Below are positions 1 to 5,107 of a stretch of 6,130 nt of DNA, piece by piece. Under the pieces are notes generated by a model that had not been told where the DNA came from, made no database searches, and saw nothing but the letters and a program-made list of their open reading frames with translations. The first letter of the stretch is position 1. Each line of letters begins with the position of its first letter. This stretch comes from Lachnoclostridium sp. (GTDB lineage: Bacteria > Bacillota > Clostridia > Lachnospirales > Lachnospiraceae), in NCBI GenBank assembly GCA_003445895.1, contig DMCD01000054.1:1-6130 (forward strand), in the 5' to 3' direction. The position numbers and the translations under genes were made by a program.

Positions 1-621
1 GGCGGGCTCTCCGAAGAACTTGTCTCCTCCCTGGGACTCCAGGGCGATGACCGCGCGGAGAATCGCATTGATGCTCTGTCTTGACATATTGCCGTACTGC
101 TGGGAGAGCTCCTTGCTGTTATCTCCCATATACTGCAGCATCGCGCGAAGATCCTTTGTGTCCAGGATCAGAAGTCCTTCTTCGTCGGCGATCCGAAACA
201 TCACCTGGAGCAGATCGCACTGCAGATCCGTCAGGCGAAGGAGTCTTCCCAGAAGGAGGGGGCCCATCTCGCTGACCGTGGTGTGCAGCGGAAGTCCGTA
301 CTCTCCTGCCAGATCCCAGTAGCAGACCGGATAGGACTGGTAGCGGAATCCTGCCTCGTCCAGCCCGAACCTCCGGATACGCTCCTGCATATCCTCACTG
401 TCTTCTCCGGGCATGCACATGCCGGCCAGATCTCCCTTCACGTCGGCAAGAAATACCGGAACTCCGGCATCACTCAGTGCCTCGGCCATAACCTTCAGTG
501 TGATGGTTTTTCCCGTACCGGTGGCACCTGCGATTAACCCGTGGCGGTTCATCATTTCCGGAAGAATCGAAAGTTTTTCATCCCCGTCCGACGCCATCCA
601 AATCCTGTCATCCAGATACAT
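1..621 (-). CDS. HerA-like (DUF853) ATPase, N-terminal part, 3' truncated by window edge
   Basis: Reading the minus strand from the ATG at 619-621 gives 207 uninterrupted codons that run off the left edge, so the C-terminus is missing. A Walker A P-loop, GATGTGKT, lies at residues 32-39. The stretch ADVKGDLAG at about 59-67 and the stretch from about 180 to the edge (QQYGNMSRQSINAI, then ESQGGDKFFGEP) match what I know of the DUF853 / HerA-like helicase C-terminal family, whose members are usually about 500 residues. These are cytoplasmic P-loop NTPases of the FtsK/HerA type, probably DNA-translocating; the substrate is not established. The start is fixed by a strong GAGGAGGT ribosome binding site at 629-636. 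It follows the DUF6465-like gene on the same strand but a hairpin lies between them, so it is probably a separate unit. The family call is firm, the role is not. Confidence 0.88.
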   Translation of the reverse strand, partial: MYLDDRIWMASDGDEKLSILPEMMNRHGLIAGATGTGKTITLKVMAEALSDAGVPVFLADVKGDLAGMCMPGEDSEDMQERIRRFGLDEAGFRYQSYPVCYWDLAGEYGLPLHTTVSEMGPLLLGRLLRLTDLQCDLLQVMFRIADEEGLLILDTKDLRAMLQYMGDNSKELSQQYGNMSRQSINAILRAVIALESQGGDKFFGEPA

Positions 622-628
622 AAACGCT

Positions 629-636
629 ACCTCCTC
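629..636 (-). promoter_or_regulatory. Ribosome binding site of the HerA-like gene
   Basis: GAGGAGGT on the minus strand, 7 nt before the ATG at 621. It fixes the start of the truncated HerA-like ATPase. Confidence 0.8.
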
Positions 637-678
637 TGCTCTATTTGGCCTTCTATCAGGACAACCATATCATAACAT

Positions 679-717
679 AAAATACCCTTCAGGAAAACAA
701 TTCCTGAAGGGTATTTT
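679..717 (-). terminator. Strong hairpin terminator after the DUF6465-like gene
   Basis: A perfect 17-bp inverted repeat (679-695 with 701-717) encloses a 5-nt loop. It lies 19 nt past the stop codon of the DUF6465-like gene, where a Rho-independent terminator is expected. The outer four pairs are A-T, so the U-tract is partly inside the stem (TATTTTATGTTATG in the minus transcript). The symmetry means it could also act on plus-strand transcription. It separates the regulator/micropeptide/DUF6465 unit from the HerA-like gene. Confidence 0.8.
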
Positions 718-735
718 CATTGCTGCGAACTCATA

Positions 736-1119
736 TTAAAGCTCGATCTTGTAGTCATCTGCACCTTCGCCGTTTACAACATAATATGCTGCATTCTCTT
801 CCGGCTTAATATAGATCTCAACCTTCTTGACCTCGGAAGCTTTCTTTCCGGTCTTCTTCATGTAATCCTTCTGTGCTGCAGAAGTCAGCTCAGTCACATC
901 AACCTCACGGCCGGCATACTGCACATATACCGTGGACTTCACTGCCGCAGTAGCCTTCTTTGCGGCGGTTGTGGCCTTCTTGGCGGTTGTTTTGGCGTTT
1001 GCTACGGTCTTCTTAACCGCCTTCTTTACTTCAGCCTTAACCTCTTCCGCCTGCTTTTCTGCTTCTTTTACAATCTTTTCTGCTTCCTTTGCAGCGTTCT
1101 CAGTTTTCTTGACAGCCAT
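736..1119 (-). CDS. Lys/Ala-rich protein with DUF6465-like C-terminal domain
   Basis: 127 residues, no signal peptide and no membrane segment. Residues 1-62 are almost entirely Ala, Lys, Glu, Thr and Val: an acidic/basic helical part (1-38, heptad-like, possibly coiled coil) followed by an AKK/TAAKKA repeat region (39-61) resembling histone H1-like tails. Residues 63-127 form a compact domain (TVYVQYAGREVDV at 63-75, KKVEIYIKPEENAAYYVVNG at 98-117) that matches my memory of the DUF6465 family of Clostridia. Function is unknown; the basic tail suggests nucleic-acid or polyanion binding, which is inference only. The start is supported by AAAGGAGG at 1128-1135. It is the last gene of the unit started by the metal regulator and is followed by a strong terminator. 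Domain name from memory, moderately sure; the gene itself is certain. Confidence 0.85.
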   Translation of the reverse strand: MAVKKTENAAKEAEKIVKEAEKQAEEVKAEVKKAVKKTVANAKTTAKKATTAAKKATAAVKSTVYVQYAGREVDVTELTSAAQKDYMKKTGKKASEVKKVEIYIKPEENAAYYVVNGEGADDYKIEL

Positions 1120-1127
1120 TGGCCTCT

Positions 1128-1135
1128 CCTCCTTT
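1128..1135 (-). promoter_or_regulatory. Ribosome binding site of the DUF6465-like gene
   Basis: AAAGGAGG on the minus strand, 8 nt before the ATG at 1119. It lies just after the stop of the candidate micropeptide (1144-1146), so the two could be translated in series from one mRNA. Confidence 0.8.
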
Positions 1136-1143
1136 AATACCTA

Positions 1144-1242
1144 TCATCTCTTCAAAAATACTGCTGCTATACCAATGATGCCTATGACTGCCTGAATTAT
1201 AAGACTATGTTTACTCTTTGTCAATCTTTTTGCCGCTTCCAT
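1144..1242 (-). CDS. Candidate 32-residue single-span membrane micropeptide overlapping the regulator's 3' end
   Basis: An ATG at 1240-1242 opens a 32-codon frame that overlaps the last 32 nt of the regulator gene in another frame and ends with TGA at 1144-1146, just before the ribosome binding site of the DUF6465-like gene. The peptide has a basic N-terminal part (MEAAKRLTKSKH), a hydrophobic span of about 17 residues (LIIQAVIGIIGIAAVFL, 14-30) and a basic end (KR), the layout of small single-pass membrane proteins. A TTG at codon 7 (1222-1224) is another possible start, giving 26 residues. Neither start has a strong ribosome binding site; translational coupling to the regulator's stop is possible. 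I do not recognise a family. It fills an otherwise unexplained 91-nt gap, but it could be chance. Confidence 0.4.
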   Translation of the reverse strand: MEAAKRLTKSKHSLIIQAVIGIIGIAAVFLKR

Positions 1243-1609
1243 CCTGCAGTTTCCCGTATGCCGCCTTGATGGCATCAAAACTTTCAGGGCTGATCACATG
1301 CTCAATACGACATGCATCATCAGCTGCGATATCCTTCGGAACGCCCAGCAGCTCAAGAAGTCCGGAAAGGGTCGTGTGCCTCTCATAGATGGTCTGAGCG
1401 ATCTTTCTGCCCGGTTCGAGCAGCGTAATATGTCCCTCCTGGGACATGGAAATATATCCGTTTTCCCGGAGGTTTTTCATTGCAACGCTGACACTGGGTT
1501 TGGAAAAACCAAGGTCGTTGGCTACATCGATGGACCGGACATAGGGCCTGTTCATGCCAAGCACCAGAATCGATTCCAGGTAATCCTCCGCAGACTGTTG
1601 AATCTTCAA
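1211..1609 (-). CDS. DtxR/MntR-family metal-dependent transcriptional repressor
   Basis: 132 residues, the length of MntR-type members without the C-terminal SH3-like domain. Residues 1-60 form the winged helix-turn-helix (recognition region about FSKPSVSVAMKNL, 35-47) and about 62-120 the metal-binding dimerisation domain. By alignment to Bacillus MntR (Asp8, Glu11, His77, Glu99, Glu102, His103) the ligands are Asp9, Glu12, His78, Cys100, Glu103 and His104. The Cys replaces MntR Glu99 and matches the Cys102 ligand of DtxR (here ACRIEHVIS), so Fe versus Mn specificity cannot be read off. The start is TTG (1607-1609), chosen because GGAGG lies 6 nt upstream and the family N-terminus begins here. 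Family members bind operator DNA when loaded with Mn(II) or Fe(II) and repress metal uptake. It heads the unit with the micropeptide and DUF6465-like genes and probably represses itself through the box at 1657-1675. Confidence 0.93.
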   Translation of the reverse strand: MKIQQSAEDYLESILVLGMNRPYVRSIDVANDLGFSKPSVSVAMKNLRENGYISMSQEGHITLLEPGRKIAQTIYERHTTLSGLLELLGVPKDIAADDACRIEHVISPESFDAIKAAYGKLQDGSGKKIDKE

Positions 1610-1613
1610 AATA

Positions 1614-1620
1614 CACCTCC
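1614..1620 (-). promoter_or_regulatory. Ribosome binding site that decides a TTG start
   Basis: GGAGGTG on the minus strand, immediately ahead of TTG at 1607-1609 (6 nt between GGAGG and the codon). No in-frame ATG precedes the conserved N-terminal SAEDYLESI segment, so TTG is the best start for the metal regulator. Confidence 0.75.
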
Positions 1621-1656
1621 GTGATACTGTAGGTACTCCAAATAAGCAGCGCCCGC

Positions 1657-1675
1657 TTTGGGCATGCTAACCTAT
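1657..1675 (-). promoter_or_regulatory. Candidate DtxR/IdeR-type operator overlapping the regulator's own -10
   Basis: The minus strand reads ATAGGTTAGCATGCCCAAA. Against the known DtxR/IdeR 19-bp consensus TTAGGTTAGCCTAACCTAA it matches at 14 of 19 positions, with the left half (TAGGTTAGC) intact and the right half degenerate. It overlaps the -10 hexamer (1674-1679) and continues downstream, where a repressor would block initiation. Inference: autoregulation by the adjacent DtxR/MntR-family protein. Confidence 0.45.
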
Positions 1676-1702
1676 TATAGCACAGTTCTGCGGGATCGTA
1701 AA
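1674..1702 (-). promoter_or_regulatory. Sigma-A type promoter of the metal regulator unit (extended -10)
   Basis: On the minus strand, TATAAT (1674-1679) is preceded by TGC, giving an extended -10 (TGnTATAAT). A -35-like TTTACG (1697-1702, 4 of 6 to TTGACA) lies 17 nt upstream. Transcription would start near 1667, leaving a leader of about 57 nt before the TTG start. Confidence 0.72.
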
Positions 1703-1718
1703 GGAGACCTCTTTTCTG

Positions 1719-1788
1719 CCCCCGGCCTATGGTCGGGGGAGCCCGTCGCGGCTCCCCACGGCTTCAAAGGAATCCGCAGGGATTCCTT
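1719..1788. repeat. Cluster of three GC-rich hairpins between the DUF2325 gene and the regulator promoter
   Basis: Three adjacent stem-loops: CCCCCG/CGGGGG (1719-1724 with 1734-1739, extended by a G-U pair and two G-C pairs), GGGGAGCC/GGCTCCCC (1736-1743 with 1750-1757) and AAGGAATCC/GGATTCCTT (1767-1775 with 1780-1788). The first two share GGGG at 1736-1739, so they compete. The third lies 3 nt past the stop of the DUF2325 gene and could end its transcript, although no good U-tract follows on the minus strand. No open reading frame of note lies here; a degenerate intergenic repeat is another possibility. Confidence 0.5.
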
Positions 1789-1791
1789 CCG

Positions 1792-2076
1792 CTACCCGCA
1801 GATACGCTCTTCCAGAATTCCCCGGAGTGCTGCCTGACTGCTGGTATGGCAGCGCACAATCTCTGTCCTGCCGCCCCTGGTCTCCTCCATGGCCGTCTTC
1901 ACCATCTTATGGGAGACCGTGTTTGTGAACAGCACCATCAGATCCGGCTCTCCGATCTGTTTTGCGAAGTCCGCGGACATCTGTGTAAATACTTTGGCCT
2001 TGCAGCGATATTCTTTGCAAAGATTCTTATACTGGGTAACCATGCGGTCATGACCGCCGACGATGACAATACTCAT
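1792..2076 (-). CDS. DUF2325 domain protein
   Basis: 94 residues, the usual length for stand-alone DUF2325 proteins. The N-terminus MSIVIVGGHDRM (1-12) and the FTNTVSHKMVK segment (50-60) followed by HTSSQAALRGIL (77-88) are characteristic of the family as I know it; the fold looks like a small Rossmann-type alpha/beta protein with a Gly-rich first loop. Cys20, Cys25, His56, Cys75, His76 and Cys93 are visible and could bind metal, but this is inference. No signal peptide or membrane span, so cytoplasmic. The biochemical function is unknown. ATG at 2074-2076 is supported by AGGAGGT at 2083-2089. The gene is monocistronic, follows the PBP unit on the same strand and is preceded by a 50-bp palindrome that probably controls it or ends the upstream transcript. 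Confidence 0.9.
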   Translation of the reverse strand: MSIVIVGGHDRMVTQYKNLCKEYRCKAKVFTQMSADFAKQIGEPDLMVLFTNTVSHKMVKTAMEETRGGRTEIVRCHTSSQAALRGILEERICG

Positions 2077-2082
2077 GGACGT

Positions 2083-2089
2083 ACCTCCT
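2083..2089 (-). promoter_or_regulatory. Ribosome binding site of the DUF2325 gene
   Basis: AGGAGGT on the minus strand, 6 nt before the ATG at 2076 and only 9 nt from the end of the large palindrome at 2099-2148. Confidence 0.8.
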
Positions 2090-2098
2090 GTATGCAGG

Positions 2099-2148
2099 CA
2101 AGGGCGTTAGTGTAGTCTAACTAAAGTTATACTACACTAACGCCCTTG
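2099..2148. repeat. 50-bp near-perfect palindrome upstream of the DUF2325 gene (operator and/or terminator)
   Basis: An 18-bp perfect inverted repeat (CAAGGGCGTTAGTGTAGT at 2099-2116 with its complement at 2131-2148) continues, after one mismatch (2117/2130), with four more pairs (TAAC 2118-2121 with GTTA 2126-2129) around a TAAA loop. It lies 42 nt past the PBP stop codon and 9 nt before the DUF2325 ribosome binding site. No U-tract follows on either strand, so it is not a classic intrinsic terminator. On the minus strand a -10-like TATAAC (2126-2131) lies inside it, without a well-spaced -35. Overlapping 19-bp windows at 2107-2125 and 2122-2140 match the DtxR consensus at 14 and 13 of 19 positions. 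As RNA from the PBP unit it would form a very stable hairpin. Confidence 0.8.
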
Positions 2149-2190
2149 ATTTGTCCAGTAATATTTGCCTTCTGCCGGAAGCCGATGGCC

Positions 2191-4674
2191 TTACTGCGGT
2201 GCTTCCACCACCACCGGGGCCGCCGGCTCTTCCACCGGGACAGCTGCCGGTCCCACCGCCGCAGGTCCGGTATAACTCTGTCCGGTTTCCGCGCCGGGTC
2301 CGGTCGCTCCGTTCGCCGCCGGGGCCGCCTCCACTATGGGCTGCTGCGCGTCCGGCATCGTGAAGGCCGGCATCTGCGGCACATCATTGTAATCGTAATT
2401 CACCTTGCCCGGATAGCCGCGGCGCCGGATATCCTCCATGCGCAGCTTGACCGACGGGCTGATGATACTGTTCAGAAGTCCGGTGATCTCCGAGGAGCCG
2501 CCGTTGATGGAACCGTCCAGGATCTTCATGATGTGATCCGCCGCTTCATGGTCCGAGCGGAAATCGCGGACGGTATAATTGTCGGCAATCTCCCGGTCCT
2601 CACTGTATCCGGCAAGATAGGTTCCGTTTCCGTATCCCTTGTCCTGTACGGCCTCCGGGAACTGGGCATCTGCCCTATCTTCCGTGAGGGAGAGCATCGC
2701 CTTCTTCCAGATCTGTGCCGGATAGGTACCGCCGTACAGACTGGAGAGACGTTTCGGCTGGTCGTATCCGACCCAGACCGTCACGGTGTAATACGGTGTG
2801 ATTCCGCAGAACCAGCCGTCCTTACTGCCGTTTGTCGTACCCGTCTTACCCGCTGCCTGCACGCGGTTGTTCCAGCCCATGGAAGCGGCCGTACCGCGTG
2901 TGACAACGCCCTTCATGATGTCCACCATCATGTCGGCGCTGGTCTGCTGATATACCTGCAGTGCCGGGTACTCCTCAAAGATATCCACGCCCTGGTTATT
3001 GACCATCTTCACGATGCAGGTCGGCTCTCTGTAGGTTCCGCTGTTGGCCAGTGCGGAATAGGCACCCGCCATCTCCTCGGTGGTCACGCCGTAGGTGAAG
3101 CCGCCCAGCGCTGTCGCCGGGTAATAGTCCTGAGGCACGATATTGTCGAAACGCATCTGCGTCAGATAAGCCAGGCCCAGCTGCGGCGTAAGGTTGTCAT
3201 AAATCGACCAGGCAACGCCGTTCCGGCTTCGCTCCACTGCGGAACGAAGCGGCATGGTGCCGCCGCCGAGATTTCTCGCCGAAACTCCCGGTTCCTTGGC
3301 CGCATCCACATCGATATCCGTCACCGTCGTGTTGCTCTTCCAGCCATTTTCCAGTGCCGGCGTATATACTACAATCGGCTTGATGGAACTTCCCGGCTGA
3401 CGGAAACTCTGGAAGGCGCGGTTCAGCGTGTAGGTGCTGATTTCCTGGGAACGTCCGCCGACGATGGCCACCACCTTGTGGGTGTCATTGTCCAGCGCCG
3501 TCGCGGCGCCCTGCAGCGCGTAGATTCCATTGTCCGCAACCCTGGTGTCGAAGGTCAGGCCGCTGTCCACAGCGTCCTGCAGCGCCGCCTGCTTGACCGG
3601 GTCAAGCGAGGTATACAGGGAGTAGCCGCCGGTATAGAGGGCATTCCTCTCCTGCTCATAAACCTCATCGTAATGGCGGTCATACTGCTTGTATTCATCC
3701 TCATTCCGGAAGCCGTAGCGGAATTCAAATCCGTCTCTGCGCATCAGATAGCGGATGGCACAGTCAATCGCATAGGTTGTCTCATAGTTGTGCATCGGCA
3801 CCTTCTGCCGCTCCACCACCATCTCCTCGGCGACGGCCTGCGTGTACTCCTCCTCGGTGATATATCCCATATCCTTCATGTCGGAGAGGATCTTGTTGCG
3901 CCGCTCCACCGCCCGTTCCGGGTGATTGTAGGGGTTGTAGTAGGTGGGCCGGTTCGGAATCGCACAGAGGTAGGCGGTCTGGCTCAGGGTCAGCTGATCT
4001 GCACTCTTGTTGAAGTAGCCCTTGGCTGCCGCTTCCAGTCCGTAGTAATAATTGGCATAGTTGATGTCGTTCACATAGAATTCCATCAGCTGCTCTTTGC
4101 TGTACTTCTGCGTCAGATCCAGGGCAATCAGCATCTCCTTGAGTTTTCTCTCCATAGACACTTCCCTGGTCAGGAACCGGTTTCTCGCCAGCTGCTGGGT
4201 AATGGTACTGGCGCCGTGCATCTCACCGCCGTCCGAGCGGACATAGTCCACCATGACGCGGAGAATGCCTCTCACGTCAATTCCGGGGTTCTCCCAGAAG
4301 GTACGGTCTTCGATGGCCACAAAGGCATTCACCGCATTCTTCGGGATCTCCTCATAAGGCAGGTAACTGGAATCCTCGTCACCCGTCAGTTTAGCGATGA
4401 TCTCGCCGTTGGTGTCATAAATATAGCTGGCTTCCTGCAGTCGGAAGGTGTCGAGATTGCTCTCGGCAACGATGTTCTCTGTCTGCTTCCGGTAATCTTC
4501 ATAGATGGGATACAGCTTCCAGTAGGCAGCCATAACGCCGGCCACCGCCGTACCGATCCCCAGAAGCATCAGTGTTTTGATCATCGCCAGCAGCATGCTG
4601 ACAATCGCACTGAGAAAAAGCAGAAACGGATTTGGTTTTTTCGTCCTGTACGTTTGTCTATCCGTGTTTTTCAT
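2191..4674 (-). CDS. Class A penicillin-binding protein (bifunctional transglycosylase/transpeptidase, PBP1A type)
   Basis: 827 residues. It polymerises lipid II into glycan strands (GT51 domain) and cross-links stem peptides (transpeptidase domain) on the outer face of the membrane. A cytoplasmic N-terminus rich in Lys/Arg is followed by one hydrophobic anchor (about 17-51). GT51 motifs: IEDRTFWENPG at 121-131 with catalytic Glu122, GASTITQQLARN at 154-165, RKLKE at 176-180, and a YFNKSADQLTLSQTAYL-type segment at 220-236. Transpeptidase motifs: SSIK at 429-432 (nucleophile Ser429), SRN at 483-485 and KTGT at 610-613, all intact. The usual His of the first motif (EDxxFxxHxG) is Asn129 here. 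The C-terminus from about 765 is a Pro/Ala-rich tail, probably disordered outside the cell. ATG is supported by GGAGAGG at 4684-4690. It lies 17 nt after the 118-residue gene and is surely co-transcribed with it. Confidence 0.97.
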   Translation of the reverse strand: MKNTDRQTYRTKKPNPFLLFLSAIVSMLLAMIKTLMLLGIGTAVAGVMAAYWKLYPIYEDYRKQTENIVAESNLDTFRLQEASYIYDTNGEIIAKLTGDEDSSYLPYEEIPKNAVNAFVAIEDRTFWENPGIDVRGILRVMVDYVRSDGGEMHGASTITQQLARNRFLTREVSMERKLKEMLIALDLTQKYSKEQLMEFYVNDINYANYYYGLEAAAKGYFNKSADQLTLSQTAYLCAIPNRPTYYNPYNHPERAVERRNKILSDMKDMGYITEEEYTQAVAEEMVVERQKVPMHNYETTYAIDCAIRYLMRRDGFEFRYGFRNEDEYKQYDRHYDEVYEQERNALYTGGYSLYTSLDPVKQAALQDAVDSGLTFDTRVADNGIYALQGAATALDNDTHKVVAIVGGRSQEISTYTLNRAFQSFRQPGSSIKPIVVYTPALENGWKSNTTVTDIDVDAAKEPGVSARNLGGGTMPLRSAVERSRNGVAWSIYDNLTPQLGLAYLTQMRFDNIVPQDYYPATALGGFTYGVTTEEMAGAYSALANSGTYREPTCIVKMVNNQGVDIFEEYPALQVYQQTSADMMVDIMKGVVTRGTAASMGWNNRVQAAGKTGTTNGSKDGWFCGITPYYTVTVWVGYDQPKRLSSLYGGTYPAQIWKKAMLSLTEDRADAQFPEAVQDKGYGNGTYLAGYSEDREIADNYTVRDFRSDHEAADHIMKILDGSINGGSSEITGLLNSIISPSVKLRMEDIRRRGYPGKVNYDYNDVPQMPAFTMPDAQQPIVEAAPAANGATGPGAETGQSYTGPAAVGPAAVPVEEPAAPVVVEAPQ

Positions 4675-4691
4675 ACTACCTGTCCTCTCCG

Positions 4692-5048
4692 TCAGCGCTT
4701 TCTGTCCTTTTCACGAAAAGCCTTCAGCACCAGTCCTGATGAGTACTGATATGCGTAAACACAGTTTTTCATGATCTGTTTTTCCTCTTCGTCCCGGCAG
4801 ACGCTCAAAAGCATCTCTTCTTCCTCCCGGTCGAGATAGGCCTCCCCATTGCCCTCCCGTTCACGAAGCTTCTTGTAAATCCGGAATTTCCGGCAGAAAT
4901 CTCCTCCGCGGAAGGCCGTGTTCTTCATGGGCTCCGGCACAATCTTCAGCTTATACTTTTCCGACATCCTGGCGAGAATGTTATGAACCTTATCATTCTT
5001 CTCCCTCGTCATATTGTCCGTGCCGGGATAACACAGCATATACTCCAT
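4692..5048 (-). CDS. Small charged protein of unknown function upstream of the PBP gene
   Basis: 118 residues that I do not recognise. No signal peptide and no membrane span, so probably cytoplasmic. It is rich in Lys, Arg and Glu with acidic runs (DREEEE at 73-78, DEEEK at 86-90) and a basic end (FREKDRKR); four Cys (6, 52, 84, 96) are spread along it. It looks mostly helical after residue 14. The ATG at 5046-5048 is backed by CGGAGGT at 5058-5064; Met4 is a second possible start. The gene is first in a two-gene unit with the class A PBP, 17 nt apart, so a role linked to cell-wall synthesis is possible but unproven. Confidence is in the gene being real, supported by ribosome binding site, promoter and tight spacing. 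Confidence 0.8.
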   Translation of the reverse strand: MEYMLCYPGTDNMTREKNDKVHNILARMSEKYKLKIVPEPMKNTAFRGGDFCRKFRIYKKLREREGNGEAYLDREEEEMLLSVCRDEEEKQIMKNCVYAYQYSSGLVLKAFREKDRKR

Positions 5049-5057
5049 CTCAGGTAA

Positions 5058-5064
5058 ACCTCCG
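5058..5064 (-). promoter_or_regulatory. Ribosome binding site of the 118-residue gene
   Basis: CGGAGGT on the minus strand, 9 nt before the ATG at 5048; it favours this start over the internal Met4. Confidence 0.7.
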
Positions 5065-5074
5065 TATCATAATC

Positions 5075-5097
5075 GGATCTGCGCAAGCGCACAGTCC
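5075..5097 (-). other. Small hairpin in the 5' leader of the PBP unit
   Basis: TGCGC/GCGCA (5080-5084 with 5087-5091) with flanking GGA/TCC pairs forms an imperfect stem in the leader transcribed from the promoter at 5115-5123. Its role is unknown and it may be incidental. Confidence 0.3.
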
Positions 5098-5107
5098 GGG
5101 TAATACT

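Noticed and set aside
669..697. Possible promoter for the HerA-like gene (TATGAT at 669-674 on the minus strand)
   Set aside because: The -35 at 17 nt is TTTTCC (3 of 6) and lies in the terminator stem. Too weak to call, although some promoter between the terminator and the start is expected.
20..739. Plus-strand open frames opposite the HerA-like gene
   Set aside because: Low-complexity Ser/Arg/Pro translations without ribosome binding sites; the minus strand carries the Walker A and DUF853 motifs.
932..1195. Plus-strand hydrophobic frame (Ala/Phe/Val-rich) that looks like a membrane protein
   Set aside because: It is the reverse complement of the Lys/Ala repeat of the DUF6465-like gene, which naturally reads as Phe/Ala/Leu; no ribosome binding site.
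1383..1616. Minus-strand frame starting at GTG just upstream of the regulator start
   Set aside because: Out of frame with the DtxR-family protein and without motifs. The ribosome binding site overlaps its start codon.
2099..2148. BlaI/CopY-type operator reading of the palindrome
   Set aside because: Those operators carry TACAnnTGTA with a short spacer; here the ACTACAC half-sites are 14 nt apart and point the other way.
2171..2190. Short inverted repeat CTTC/GAAG right after the PBP stop
   Set aside because: Only 4 bp of stem and no U-tract; the palindrome at 2099-2148 is the more likely structural element.
2146..4749. Very long plus-strand open frame (867 codons) opposite the PBP gene
   Set aside because: It is the antisense shadow of the PBP gene: rich in His, Arg and Val, no family motif, no ribosome binding site. 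The minus strand has every PBP catalytic motif.
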